A DNA stretch of 64,000 bases from Mactromeris polynyma (taxonomy: Eukaryota; Mollusca; Bivalvia; Venerida; Mactridae), in assembly GCA_032209605.1 (NCBI GenBank), contig JASFXZ010000111.1, positions 204,584 through 268,583 of the forward strand, written 5' to 3'. Position 1 is the first letter of the stretch. The number at the start of each line of letters is the position of its first letter. The translations under genes were made by a program, and so were the position numbers. Below the pieces are notes generated by a model, which did no database searches, had not been told where the DNA came from, and was given only the letters and a program-made list of their open reading frames with translations. This document shows positions 34,382 to 47,500 of the stretch, in pieces.

Positions 34382-34739
34382 TTTGTAAATATATTTATAC
34401 CACAACAAAAATGTACACAATTTCGTGTGCTTTCTCTGCACACAATAGTCAACGTTTCCTGATAAATTAAGTCGGCCATCAAACGTGTTTTCTACCCGAC
34501 TCGAAATGCACGTGCATTTTGTGATTTTTAGGCGTATGTGTACACCTACCTGTCTTAATCCTACTAACACGACACAAATTAAATCATATGTGGTGAAAAT
34601 AACATTTCCGACATAATGCGGCGTATTACATTAGAAGAAAGGGTGCGTGCCATTGGGATGGTACACACAGCAGCCAACACACACAGGTTACCTGCTGGAA
34701 ATCACAATCGTGTCCTGACATGATGTTCTAAATACTGAT
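34382..34739. other. spacer between two Harbinger relics
   Basis: Near 34617-34700 a frame begins 'MRRITLEERVRAIGMV', which faintly resembles the N-terminus of a Tc1-type helix-turn-helix protein, then is lost. Nothing else is recognisable. Confidence 0.35.
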
Positions 34740-35833
34740 ACTGATGTAGGTGACGTAGTCGCATCAAGATTAAATTCCAATATCACTGCAGTTTTAACCG
34801 CTAGCAGTATTGTGATAGCACAAGGATTGTTGCGTGACAAGAAAGTCAGGGTTGCCAACTATGTAACTTCTGTTTTACAACGTTACAGTGTTGATGATTT
34901 TAAAGCCAGATTCAGATTAAGTCGAGACCTATATTTGACCAGTTTGTTTTAAACATGGCGCCACATATGAGTGTCACGGTCACCCGCCATAAAATCATCA
35001 TTGATAAAACTATTGGTGTTCGTGAAATATGTTGCAACATAGTTACACTATCAAGCATTGGCAGATATGTTCGGAATATGCGAAACAACGGTACATGACA
35101 TTGTACATGATGTGTCACGGTTGGTTTCCTCCAGGTTGCTGCAATTAGTTGTCAAGTGGCCATCTGGACGTTCATTGAAGGACATTGAACATGGCTTTGA
35201 AGAAATGCAGGGCTTTCCTGGTGTTATTGGCGCTATTGATGCGAGCCATATACCTATAAAAACTCCAAAAGAATGTCCAGAAAACTACTTCAATAGGAAA
35301 GGTTTCCCATCAATAATTTTACAAGCTGTCTGTGACAACAATATATACTTTAAAGATGTATATTGTGGCTGGTCTGGATCCGTGCAGGAACTCTGACTTC
35401 AGTATGAAAGCCGAGACTGACACTGAAAGGATGTTTCCTTCTAATATGCATCTGCTGGGAGATGCTGCCTACCCGATATCATCATGGTTGTTGGGTTCCC
35501 TTCAAGGACTTTGGATATTTAAATAAAACCCAAAAGGAGTACAACCATAAGCACAGTTCATCAATAATGGTTATTGGACGTGCCTTTGGGGCTTTGAAGG
35601 GTCGTTTTCGGAAACTGAAAAATGTTAACCTTATGGATTGCCAAACAATAGTGTACACCCTACTGAAATCCTGTACGCTTCACCAGCTCTGTTTAGCCAC
35701 GTTTGAAGACATCAATGAGTATGTTCAAGAAGGCACTGCAGACATGGAAACGGTGAATTGTTGTGATGATGTAATGCGCAAATCTGAGAGTGGACTCCGT
35801 AAAAGGAATGCTATTGTACAGTTGTTTCAGTGA
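34740..35833 (+). pseudogene. Harbinger (HARBI1-like) transposase, frameshifted
   Basis: N-terminal pieces at 34840-35060 include 'FKARFRLSRDLY' and 'HMSVTVTRHKIII' in changing frames. From 35058 the frame is clean: 'MFGICETTVHDIVHDVSRLV', 'GFPGVIGAIDASHIPIKTP' (first catalytic Asp) and 'YFNRKGFPSIILQAVCD'. Near 35390 a short deletion removes the expected 'DARVF' and shifts the frame to 'RNSDFSMK' and 'HLLGDAAYPISSWLL' (second Asp in GDAAYP). A second shift near 35492 leads to 'VPFKDFGYLN' and 'VIGRAFGALKGRFRKLK', which carries the region normally bearing the catalytic Glu in 'viERaFG'. Here the Glu appears as Gly ('IGRAFG'). With two frameshifts and a lost catalytic residue this copy is inactive. 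Confidence 0.88.
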
Positions 35834-36178
35834 CATTTTGTCAATAACCGAAAAAAAAAAGTATCAAGCGCATTGCCATAGTGTTATATGCTAGATAATA
35901 AACTGCAATCTCCTTTGCAGAGTTATCGTTCCTTACACTCACTCTCATCTCTGCAACAGGCTCAATGTCAAGATTTTTGACGAAACATCATAACTGTATT
36001 TTAAATGACTTGGTGGTCACTTGTTTAAGCACATACCCTTTATACTCTTGTATCAGGGTCTCTTTCTAACTTTGCTTACCAAAAACAGTATTTATTTAGC
36101 AAAAAGCTATGGACTACTTCTCGCGGTAGTTTACACATTGAGATTAATACATCCGGTATTGAGCGGTAAAAATCAAAA
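35834..36178. promoter_or_regulatory. upstream region of the RecQ-like gene
   Basis: Gene-free stretch between the Harbinger relic and the helicase ATG. It should contain the promoter and 5' UTR. I see no TATA-like or other element that I would assign with confidence. Confidence 0.3.
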
Positions 36179-38923
36179 ATGGAAGCCATCATAGACGACA
36201 CAGTGAATTTTTATGATAAAAATATTGTCCTTCGAGAAAAACAGAGAGAAGCTTTGTTACATTTGGGTAACAGAAAGGGTGATTTAGTTGTAAGTCTACC
36301 TGTAGGTTATGGCAAAAGTATTATATTTCACGTATTGCCGAAGATTCTGGGAAAGGACAAGAAAACCCCTGTTGTTTTAGTAATTTCCCCTTTGAACATG
36401 ATACAGAAGGATCAGTGCAAAAGCCTCAGAGACCATAACATTTCATGTTGCCGTTTAGACATAAAGGCTAATGTGGAAACACAAGTATTTGATGATGATT
36501 ATTGTGACACTGAGGAATTATACACCTGTCAGTCCGATGTTAGCTTGGAACAGGTTAAACAAGGCAAGTTTGAAATTGTTCTGTGCCATCCAGAGGCACT
36601 GTTAAACACCAGGAAAGGAAGACAGCTTCTTCAGAGTGAGTTACAGCAACACGTTGTTGCTGTTGTGATTGATGAGTGCCACATTATTGAAAAATGGTAA
36701 TTATAATTTTATTGTTTATTTTTTTATTTCTTAAATTGGGACATAATGTCCATCCAAGTATTTGAGATAGAGTCATGATAGAAATATTTAAGTGTATGTA
36801 AATTATGCACATATGCTGTTTATTGTAGGAGTTTAACACTTTCTGGTCATTTTAACAAACAACTGACAACTTTCTCACTTAAAGATATATGATCAGTAGC
36901 ATGGCTCAACCCCATCGTCAAACCCATCATCATTCATCCTCAATCTATGAGAGGTTACAGTGATTTCAAGTCAGTGACTCGAACCACTCGGCCACGGCAG
37001 TTGTGCACCTGGACCTATATAATATACACATACTAGTTCCGTGTAAAAGATCAAGAGAATTTCCTTGATCACAGTCTGTAATATATATGTAATCATACAT
37101 TGATGCAAAGTTCTTTTTTAGATTCGAACATGATGGTTGCCCTGCTATTTTCTGAGTTTATTCATGAATATCAGATTATTTCTTATCTGTAGCCGATGTC
37201 TTTTTTTTCCGCCCTTGTAGTTCAGAAGTACAATACTCAATGTTCATACTGGAAGAGACCTGGGTTCAAATCCCAGCAGGGCTTTACTTGAAGACTAATG
37301 CCTTTGGAGACCCAACTGAAATTATGTGTCTTCATTTAAGAGAATTTATAGCTTGTACTGTCAATATCCAAATATTATATACACAATTATGGACTTAAAG
37401 GTACGCCCAATGTGGGGCTCGAACCCACAAGCCCCTAAATACTAGTACACTACAGATCTAAAGAGGCACACCCTAAAACTCATGAAAATTTAAATAACTT
37501 TAAAAACATAAAGAATATTTGAAATTATTATTATTTATCCCAATGTTTAACGTATGCTAAATGCTATATATGAGCAGGTTGACATACAGTCTGAAGAGAA
37601 TAAGTCTCAGTTCTGAGCAACTCTCAAAAGTGTATTGTTATGTTATGAAATGATCGTAGTGTATTGTTATGTTATGAAATGATCGTATTGTTAACCATTT
37701 GATCTCAATGCCCTTAATATTTATGCCAAGTTACAATGTACTTTGAAATTCTTCAATACATACCAGAGTAAAATCCTTTAGTTTAATGAATACTAGAGTA
37801 ACAGCCCAGAGAGGAAAAATGCATACAGACTGTAAATGTGGTGAACATTTGTTCCAAGTTATTTTAAAAGTTTACAAATGCATGACAGAGTAATAGTCTG
37901 CATACAGAATGTCTACTGAAAGACAGACAGATGGACAGACAAGCCGATTCCTGTGCATGTATACCCCCATACAACTTTGTTGTGTGTGTGGGGGGGTATA
38001 ATTACTACTAAATTACTGAAATACAGTGGTAAAACTGTATTTGCCCTTAAAAAAGCATTTATTTCAATCACTTATTTAAAAATGATAATTCTTTATCCCT
38101 TCATAATTTCAGGGGAGAAGAATTTAGAACGGCCTTTAAGGAGCTGAAGAATTTGAAGGCATTCTTTCCAGATACACCATTTCTGGCTTTGAGTGGAACA
38201 TTGACACTGAAACAAAAGCAGGAACTCCCAAAGCAACTTAGCTTACGTAATTTTTCTATCGTAGAAAGCAGTCCAGACAAACCAAACCTATTCCTAGAAA
38301 AGTTTAAGAAAGGAAGTTCTTCAGATGTGGAGGAAGTTTATGAAAAAGTAACGCATGACATTTGTGATAAACTGTATGAAGATAAAGAAAGGTTCCCTGT
38401 AACACTGCTATTTATCCCAGTGCACTATATGAGCATAGCTTTAATGTATTTGAATAGTTTGTTCAAACCAAAGAACATTGACGATGCTCTTTATAGTGCA
38501 GTTTGTTCAGGGCAAGACCAATACATAATTGACAAAACAATGGAGGAATTAAAAAAGGAAGATCCACACATCAGGCTTGTGTTAACCACATCAATATTAG
38601 GAATGGGATTTGATCCCAAGAATGTGACCAGAGTTGTCCATGCTTGCCCTCCAAGAAATATTGCCCAGTACTTCCAAGAGATTGGTAGAGCAGGTCGTTG
38701 TGGCAAGCCTTCAAAGGCTACTTTGCATTACAATGCCAGGAACATAGCCAGAAATCTTCCTGGGATAAATGAAGATATCATTTCATATTGTACAAATGAC
38801 ACCTCTTGCCTAAGAAACCAACTACTTTCTGTATTTGGATATGAGAAGGACAAAAGTATTGTGGGCTGCAAATGTTGTTCCTTCTGCAAGACATCATGCA
38901 CATGTGAAGAGTGTTTGTTATAA
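36179..38923 (+). CDS. RecQ-like ATP-dependent DNA helicase, two exons
   Basis: Exon 1 is 36179-36696 and exon 2 is 38113-38923, joined within a TGG codon (tg/gtaatt ... ttcag/g), giving 442 residues. Superfamily 2 motifs appear in order: 'REKQREAL' (Q motif), 'PVGYGKS' (Walker A, residues 41-47), 'VISPLNMIQKDQ', 'DECH' (165-168), 'ALSGTLT', 'LLFIPVHYM', 'TTSILGMGFDPKNV' and 'QEIGRAGRCG'. This order, the F-R-T-A-F segment after the DECH box and the arginine finger in QEIGRAGR mark the RecQ family, 3'-5' DNA unwinding enzymes. The C-terminus is short and ends in a Cys cluster (CKCCSFCKTSCTCEEC), possibly a reduced zinc-binding site. RQC and HRDC domains are absent. At 442 residues it is smaller than cellular RecQ proteins. 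It faces the DUF6589-like gene downstream, and a multicopy or transposon-linked origin is possible. Confidence 0.85.
36940..37010 (-). repeat. tRNA-Ser/Leu-like SINE head in the helicase intron
   Basis: The minus strand reads 'gccgtggccgagtggttcga' followed by 'gtcactgacttgaaatcac', which resembles the 5' half of tRNA-Leu/Ser and the SINE heads derived from it in molluscs. The 3' half is not conserved, so it is a decayed SINE, not a tRNA gene. Confidence 0.55.
37211..37282 (+). repeat. tRNA-like sequence (72 nt) in the helicase intron
   Basis: Starts 'gcccttgtagttcagaag' and ends with a perfect T-arm 'ctgggttcaaatcccag' followed by 'cagggc', so five of seven acceptor positions can pair. The anticodon stem does not fold cleanly. 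It is best read as a tRNA pseudogene or SINE head. Confidence 0.5.
37400..37473 (-). repeat. tRNA-like SINE head in the helicase intron
   Basis: The minus strand has 'tgtgggttcgagccccaca', a perfect T-arm hairpin, preceded by a D-arm-like 'tctttagatctgtagtgta'. Acceptor ends do not pair. It is the third tRNA-like module within about 550 bp of this intron. Confidence 0.5.
37634..37692. repeat. 29-bp direct repeat, two copies
   Basis: 'gtgtattgttatgttatgaa' plus 'atgatcgta' occurs twice in tandem within the helicase intron. Confidence 0.9.
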
Positions 38924-41365
38924 ATGTGTTTAAACTGAAATTACTTTTTGAAAACAGAAATGCAAATGTTATTCAAAACCTAAGCGTTTTCATATTCAAA
39001 GCATTTAAAATCAAACAAAATGAAATGTAGTCGAGTATGTTTGATTATTCTCAATTTATATGTTTATAAATACGTAAGAATTTTATTATTAAATCTATCT
39101 TTCATGGAACACTGTACTTATACATGTAATCACTTGTTGTCAAAATGTATAATTATTTTGTCTTCTTATACCATTTGTTTTCAATGTTCAATGTTCTCAT
39201 ATCTTCATTTTGAAATACTGATGTATTAACATTCAAATGTCAACTTCTCTTGCATCTGTTTGTATTTCTATAACGAAACCTGTCATTTTTCACGAAACAC
39301 ATTTATATTGCACTGTTATGTATATAACTATATGTAAACTGAGATAGGATCTGTTCCCTTAATATTATGTTTTATCTTACAATGACCAAATATTTAATTT
39401 CCCGCCACAGATGGCATCGTATTTCTTTATACATATAATTGCCTGGGATATGAAGATGGTTTTTGTTTTCTTCAGACATTTTGTTTTCCTTACAATGGTC
39501 GAACATTTCATTGCGTTTAGAATACAAGTAAAACTATTATTAATCACCTGCTAAGGTATATAGCCCTTAAAACAATTATATATTAAATCATTAACCCTAC
39601 CTTCTCCGTTTAAACTAGCCCCATCCCACCGTCCTACCCTAGTTTTAGAGTATTGGCCTCTCCGTATATTTACAAACTAAATATACAAAACTTAAACGAA
39701 GCTTCAATCATATTCTACTCATTTAATTTGAGAAGTATTGCCTGCTGTATGATATGTACATAACATTGTATTGATATTGCTGTTTTCACATTTTGCCACT
39801 ATGTATTGATATGTGTCAATCTCACGGGCCTCCGGCCTACAGATATATTGAAAATAAAACGTACATATATAAAGCAAAAACCAGAAACTGTGTAATCAAA
39901 CAACAAAAGTTTAAGCTATGTCAATATTTAATAATTATATCATTCTTTTATTTATTGTATTACATACAAACATACATGTACATCAAAGTATTCATAATAT
40001 GATAAATTACAAGCACCAAGTATATTAAGTGACAGTGTTTTATACTGGTGGACTGTTTGTTTAATATGAAAAAGCTGTTTTGTGTAATAATTGAACAGGT
40101 ATTGAAAAGGTATGTTAAGAGCATATATAGTGTGAACTGTACCTTTTTTAACATGTATGATGTTGGTTACAATGAACTCTTAGCAAAGAGAACTGAAATT
40201 ATTTTTCAGTTTTATTCAAGTTATTTGAAATTCAGTTAAATTCTATTTAAAACACTTTGACATTACCAAGAAGTATGTACATGACCATATCATATAACTA
40301 CCTTTCACAGAATCATGCAAATAGTTTTTATGAAAGCTGCAGTATAGTTCTAAATGTTGAAATCTATGAACATTTTTGGAAAATTTTCAAAACAAATCTT
40401 ACAGGAATGTTGGGTGCAGTCAAAAAATTACAATGTTCACCTGTAACATGTTAGCATTGAACATTTCATCCTTCTAAGTATATATACAAAAGGAGATCCC
40501 ACATTTTTATGTTTCTGATTTATAGTTTATGAATTACAAGAAAGTTAGCTTTATTTGGTATATGATACATTGTATTTGTTTGATATCATTTACAAAATTT
40601 CTTCCTTCACGCAAATTACTAGAAACATTTTAGATCATTGTTTCATTCTTCAATTCTTATCATTATAATTTGCTTGTTCTATAGCTGAATATCATTACTT
40701 TTTGTGCATATATGTACTACATAATCTCTTAAACATTAATGATTATTATATGTCAACACTGCTATAACATACTATTTTAGAAAAATAACATGCAGTATTG
40801 ATAAATGCTACATGTATATGCAGAAACTTGACTGATACAATGTTTTGGATGAAGTTGCTCACTCACAGTATAAATTCATGTAAAGTATTTATTTATTTTT
40901 AAATAAAAACCTATGGCTTTTGAAATCCCAATAAAAATATTATGACCTTAAACCCAACATTTTGATGGATTTCCAGAGAGTGCCATATTGATTTTCACAT
41001 TGATTCAAACTTTTTCTGTTACATTTTGTGTTTGAATATATATATTATTATATATTTTGGCGAGATAAATTTTTTGTGAGGGAGCAGCTTTAAATAATAA
41101 TCATATTTACCCCTGAAATATGATGATATTCCTTTAATAAATATTATGCCATTTATTTATAGTTCTTTTATATCTCTCAAAGCAATTACATATGAAATGA
41201 ACTGTTTAGCTGTCACAAAGTGATGCTACTATGACTTTATAAGCAACAAAAGAAAGTTTCAAGGACAAAGCACATCATTCATTGAAATACTAAATCTACA
41301 TGTACAAAGCACATAGAATCAGACATGCTTCTATAAACATTAATAAACACAGTATTCACATACCC
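38924..41365. other. gap between convergent genes, no gene seen
   Basis: Very AT-rich. It should hold the 3' UTR and poly(A) signal of the helicase gene on the left and 3' sequence of the minus-strand gene on the right. Small ORFs are without motifs. Confidence 0.5.
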
Positions 41366-41437
41366 AGGGCTCAACGCAACACTGTCGTAACTCCAATGTA
41401 ATTATATAGGAGTTACGACAGTGTTGCGTTGAGCCCT
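41366..41437. repeat. perfect 29-bp-arm hairpin 3' of the DUF6589-like gene
   Basis: Arms at 41366-41394 ('agggctcaacgcaacactgt' plus 'cgtaactcc') and 41409-41437 are exact reverse complements around a 14-base AT-rich loop. With the preceding C the left arm begins CAGGGCTC, like the element at 53826. It lies 70-141 bp past the stop of the minus-strand gene, so it is probably in its 3' UTR. A minimal MITE is the simplest reading. Confidence 0.85.
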
Positions 41438-41506
41438 CGACACACAGAGGTCTTGTTATAATACTGAAAGAATAAACCACTTGCTCAAAACAATTCCTAG
41501 AATTAC

Positions 41507-44500
41507 TTATATAATATCATTATCATTTGCATCTTCCTCAACAACAACATGCAATCCTCTAGTGAGTCTCGTAATAATCTGGTTCAGTCTTTCTTTCATA
41601 ATTTGAACTTGGTCTACACTGACTGGAACAGAATTAATGTTTGTGAAACCTGGACACTTTCTGCCTGGTGTGAATTGAAAAGGTCTTATTTTTCTTAATG
41701 TTTTTGAAACTAATTTTTGATCCGATTCATTCAAGGGTTTGCTATGGTGTCCACTTTTTGGTTTAATGTGAAAGCTTTCGTCTAATTTTGAGCATATGTC
41801 TGCTATTGTGTCTGCAGCACCTGTGACTCTTCTAATAGCTTTTTCACTTTTATTGGCACCTAGAGATTTAATCAAAGCTTTTTGGTTACAAACAGAATGT
41901 TCTTGTGTCAGATCACTTTCAACATTCTGACCTCTACCTCCTTTGACATTGACATAAGACCCTTCAAGAACACGAATCTTATTTAAAGGAGATAACAGGA
42001 ACTTACATTTCAGCAAATAGTCCATGTTTTCAACTAAATATTTACTTAGTTTTGAATGTGAATAGAAAAAAGGCAATGAATACTGGCAATTAAGAATTGT
42101 CCTGTTTAAGTCACCTTCTTTTGCTGTATCATGCAGTTCACTGATATGCAGATACCAATGGCACAATTGTAAAGAGTAGTTGTATAACTCGTCTGGTTCA
42201 AACTTGGTAGCATTAATTTGCTGAATTAGTATCTTTTGTCCCACTGACTTCAGCATATACATGGTTTTAGAAGTTCCAGTGTTGTTTGGCTTGATTTTTG
42301 CTGGGCTGTCTACCATTCCATATCCGTAGTGACCCATGAATTCCCGAACAAGTTTCATTAATTGAAGCTTTTGATCTTCCTGGGACTTTTCTGCTAGATC
42401 GTTAACCAAGTTGTGATGGGGTTGACTGTCTAAGGAATCCATCTGGAGAAATTCAAGAAACTGTTCCACCAACATGCATTCACCGACCATCATTAGCAAT
42501 TCAAAATGGGGTTGAAACCGCCCTTTAACTTTTCCATTGACATCAGTCCTATGGAGAATGGTTTTAAAGTGATTCAGAGTACCAGGGCTAAGCTCTGCTT
42601 TAAACAATTTCTTGTAGCATTTCTATAAATAAAGAAGAAGACATTTCCTGTATTCATAAGGCAGTGACACAATTTACATATAAATTTTCGGCAGGCAATT
42701 ACAAACAAGAGCTTAAGAAACAAAAAATAAACCAATCTTACAAATAAAGTGTCTCTTTACAGTACATGTGTAGTAGCATTTCTTGACCCAATCATAAGAA
42801 GTTGAGAACAGAAAACAAACTTATTATATCTCCAATGGACACTTTGATAGTATATCTCCAATGGACACTTTGATAGTATATCTCCAATTTCATTTTTTTA
42901 ATCTTTGTCCCATCTAAATGTTGTCTAAAGCAAAAAGGCAACAAAGCCTTCTGAAACAGGACAATAATTTTTCAGATCAACAGCAGATGAAAAAGCAATG
43001 TAAGCAATTTTTTTCTTAAATTCATATTCTGTGTCATTATAAGTAATATAACATACCCATTTTTGTAATATATTTCCATAAGAATGTCATAAACATTACA
43101 GCAAACATTGACAACTAATGTTTCACTTGCAAACAGTTTTGAACAAATTACTTTTATGACATATATGTGAGGTTTCTTTTTCTTTCCCCTGCTACTGAAT
43201 ATAAGTAAAACCAACCTCAAGGAAGTCTTGCTTAGAATGCCACATCTCACATACAATAGGATGTAAGTCATCATATCGTTTTTCTGGTGTGACGGATAAA
43301 GTTCTCAAATTTTTAGCTTCTTGAAGTCGCACCCTTGTCAACTGGTCCCCACCGACAGGCACACCATACTTTCTGAGTATGTCGGTATTACCTAAAATAA
43401 GTTCAGTAGAGTTTGTTAACATGGATTCACAAGGTAGGCTGTAGCAAAACAAACTTTAATGTACACTTAATAAGCAATGCATTTAATGGAACTTATTTAA
43501 CATTATCTTCAAATCAAAGAATGTAAAATGAAGCTGTCCAAAAACTAATTGTACTGAGGAAACACAGCTAAATGTTGTTGTTTACAAGAGCCTTATGGCT
43601 GTGTAAGGGAAAGAGGTGTCGGAGAAAACTTGAAAGGTGTGAGTCAGTATGTGTGTGCGTGCCTGCGTTGGTGGGTGCATGTGTGTCTGTGTTGGAGAGA
43701 ATAAAATAATTTACCAAATGCTTGAGCATAAAGGCTAACCAGCTCCTCTTCATAGCTGTCCATGATGGCCAAACAATCTTCATGCTTGGACTCATTCTTC
43801 ATCATAATCTGTAGTGGATATACAACAGACTTGCTGGACATTTTCTGACTGAATTCATGTGGCAAATGATCAGGTACCAGCTTTCTGTACTGTTCAAAAG
43901 CAGGGACTTTACAAAGGATTCTAGCCAGTAGCACACTGTACGCTTCTAAGAACTTTGCCTTTTCAATTTCAGTCATTGTGAAACTTTCACATTTCAATTT
44001 TGTGATGTCAACCTTTGGGACAGAAGTACTCATATCCACAGTAGCAACTCTGCTGAATATGATATTACTGGTGAACATGTGCAGGTCTTTGTTTCTTCTC
44101 TCTTTACTTAGGTGAGAGGTCCTGACATATATATCCAAGTTGTCTCCTGCAATCATATAAATCTAAAGTTTATATAGTGCACATTTACATGTACTTACAA
44201 TTTTAAGATAATGAAGGTCATATGTTAAACTTGCAAACTGAAATAAAATACAATGGATAAGATCGTGAGAGGTTACATAAAATTCAAAGATCACAGCGGA
44301 GTGAGCCAATTTAGGAAAACATACAAAATTTTATTTACACATAAAAGCCGCCTTGTTTATGTGTAGCATGTATGCAAGATATGGTAAGAATATGTCTGTC
44401 ATGTATCAAGGGATTTTAAAATAACTTGCATTATTTGTTCGGCACTTAATTTTAGTGCTTTCTTGTCTTTCCATCATACTTAGTATGAATACATAAAGTC

Positions 44501-47500
44501 TTACCAGTTATTTTTATCAATGGATTTTGTTTCAAATTGTCACTAATGAGTTTTTCAGACACTGTCTGAATGCTGTCCTGGAGGTTCACTCTAGCAGTCC
44601 ATGATAGCATAATTCCAAGGTGGTTAAACCTTGTTTGTGCCTGAAATTTCCAAGAATCACATTAAAGTTAATTGGAATTTTATTAAATGCTCATAATACA
44701 TGTTCATACTGATGTTGAATAAGAATATTTATCATGTTTGCCTTGATCAAGTAACTGTATTATATGAATCTATAATATAAAATACTGTAAATGTATTTAT
44801 TCTTGCAAAATAACTAAATATAGGAACTTATACAGGTGATTATAAGATGCAACATCACTAATCCTAGGAAAGTAATACATTTTGAACAGCTCACCACAGC
44901 TTTCAAGTCTGTTGGGTTTTTTTAATGAAGTAAATGGAAACTAAAAACTATCTACCACATACATTTGACTTAAAAGCCTTCACTATAAACAGATTCTTAG
45001 TTTATAACTTTATACTAGTTCATTTTAGCTTGATTGTGAAGAAAGCTTGTAGCTCATCAAGTCACTCTCAAGTCCACTTCGTGGAAAAACTAATACTGGT
45101 GTCATATGAGGAGGTACTGTCGTGACTCCAGTTTGGCTTAAACCCTCAACCTCCAGGATGAGCAACAGACACCTTCACCTCTACACCGTAGTTCCCCAGA
45201 TTCTTGTATGAGGATGCATATTTTTCTCTTATTTTTTACACATCATCTTCCTATATGCATCCAAATAATAGTCTAATCTGTACTTAAAGCCTCTTTTCTA
45301 GAAAAATCTAGGACCAAGAAGGAACCCAGACATCATTAAGTTCTGTGTGATTTGATTATGTTAATTTGTTTAAATATAAATGACTTAAGTCTCTAATAAA
45401 TGTTCCTTTCTGCAAACTGTATATCCATCTCCCTACACTCTCCAGTGTCTTAATCATGATGAATAGTGTATATTATGTATAATGTTGCTATTTTGAAAGA
45501 GTTAAAAACATAAAAGACAGTAAAACAGTTTTACCACCCTGATGTTCATTTCATTTTAAATCTATGTAACTTACTTATATGTTTGTTTTCTCAGCATGGC
45601 TAAGGCCATGGCTATCCAAAACAGGTGGATGGACGGGTTTTGATATTGAAACTGGAAGAAAACTGAAATAATGAACAGCATTAAGCAAACTTTTGTATAA
45701 CAGAATCAATCCGAAATATAAAATTGTAACTAAAAATTCAACAAAAACTAAAAAATAACAGTTCAATAACAAACATGCCAGATTACATGGTACCTTCCAA
45801 TTTATTTCTGTATATTGAAGAAGTTTAGCATATTTATTTAAATACTAACTGTACATGCATTTGTTATTTTTACATCTAAATAATATTTCATTTGTTCTGT
45901 AGATAACTTAGAAAACAAATGCTTTAGTTCTATTTTGACAATAAAATTTCAAACTAGTCTACATTCATGACAATTATGCTGACATAATGGTATTATGACC
46001 TGGCATGTTTTGCAAATGTATGACAATAACTTCATATATTGTTGAACTCAGAGAATCAAACATGGATATCTGATGATTATTCATACATAACTTTGCATAT
46101 TTGTGTCTTATTAATATATCTCATATGACAAACTGCATGTGATTTCATAAGAACATCAATATTTAGAAATGGTAATGGGCTTTATTATCAATTCAAAAAA
46201 GTATAATTTTCTTCCAATTGTTTTTGTAAGAAAATGTTTATCATCTATCTATATATATATCTATAATATTCCCAAATTTGAGATAAAGATCCTTGAAGAA
46301 AACAACATATTCTATAAATGGAGGTTTCATTAAAATGAATTGATATTTAGAATGCTATTGTCATACTACAACTAACAAATTGATAACATTTATGAACAGT
46401 AGAATTCAAACTAAACAGCATGCATTGATTCTACTTACTCTCTCATCTAAGCCACCCCTAATAGCAATGACACTTGTCAATCTATGATATGCAGACAAGT
46501 TGTCATACTTGTGCTTCATAAGAATGCTGTATGCAGAAGCAAGGACTGGAATAATGGAGGCTTTCACCTGCCCATTAGCTGGTACTGCTACAGATAGCAT
46601 TACCTTCAGCAGAAAAGGGACCCTAAAATATGCCATACTACATGTTTTGTATTTTGTAATGATCAAAACATACTTTCTTCATACAAACATACACACACTC
46701 ATCCGAATAAATGTCCAGTCCCCATGGGGCTGTTCAATTGTCAAAACTAATTTGGGATTTTTTAAGTCGAAACATTTTGTAAAAAAATATGAGAAAAAAG
46801 AAAGGGGGGCTTTTATATGTGAGAGGGCTATTATTAGGATGAATAGGGTATGTTGAATTGAATTAAGAAAAAGTTAAAATTGAAAGTATCAAAAAAGAGA
46901 CAGGGTTGCATATATTAGAAAAGAAAGGCAAATTATTATGAAAAAAAGAAGTAGCATAATAGTCGATTCCAGTTCTTTTTCTTCTCTTCTCTCAATATTG
47001 TACACACTCCATAAGTGATCTGACTAGAGTAGTATAGCACAGCTCCTTGGTCTTTCTATGGTTATTATATTAGCATTGATCAATTTTGGTCAATTCCAGT
47101 CTGAGTCTATTCCATTTATTCCCTAAATTCCATTAAATCCTGTGGCCCATTTCTATTTTGTCACTACAGCAGGTCTGACAATGAGGCTTTAAGTAATACG
47201 TGCTACAAATCATTATAAATATGTGACTGAAACTCTTTTGATTAATTTCTATGCTTTAATAAACACTACAGTAAGTTAAACAAATTTTGTCAATTAAGAA
47301 ATGTGTTTACCTCTGAATCATCTCATCAATTATTTCATCCAGTAAATGGGCTGCATTTTCTTCCAGCTTGTGAATGTCCCTGTATTTGAACAGTACAGAC
47401 CCAAAAACAGCAGTTCTTGAAGTTAAAGTTGATGCCTTTAATCTTAGGTCTTGAAGGGCAGACATTTCTTTATTCATATGCTGCTTGTCATCTTTAAAGT

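Noticed and set aside
36178..36179. Terminal inverted repeats around the helicase/DUF6589-like pair
   Set aside because: I compared the flanks by eye (35834-36178 against 48078-48193 and 51244 onward) and found no convincing inverted match; a computed alignment is still needed.
45575..45772. Possible extra exon of the DUF6589-like gene
   Set aside because: No combination of acceptor and donor keeps the frame open, while joining 46439 directly to 44640 gives a continuous phase-0 'GGLDER'/'AQTRFNHLG' reading.
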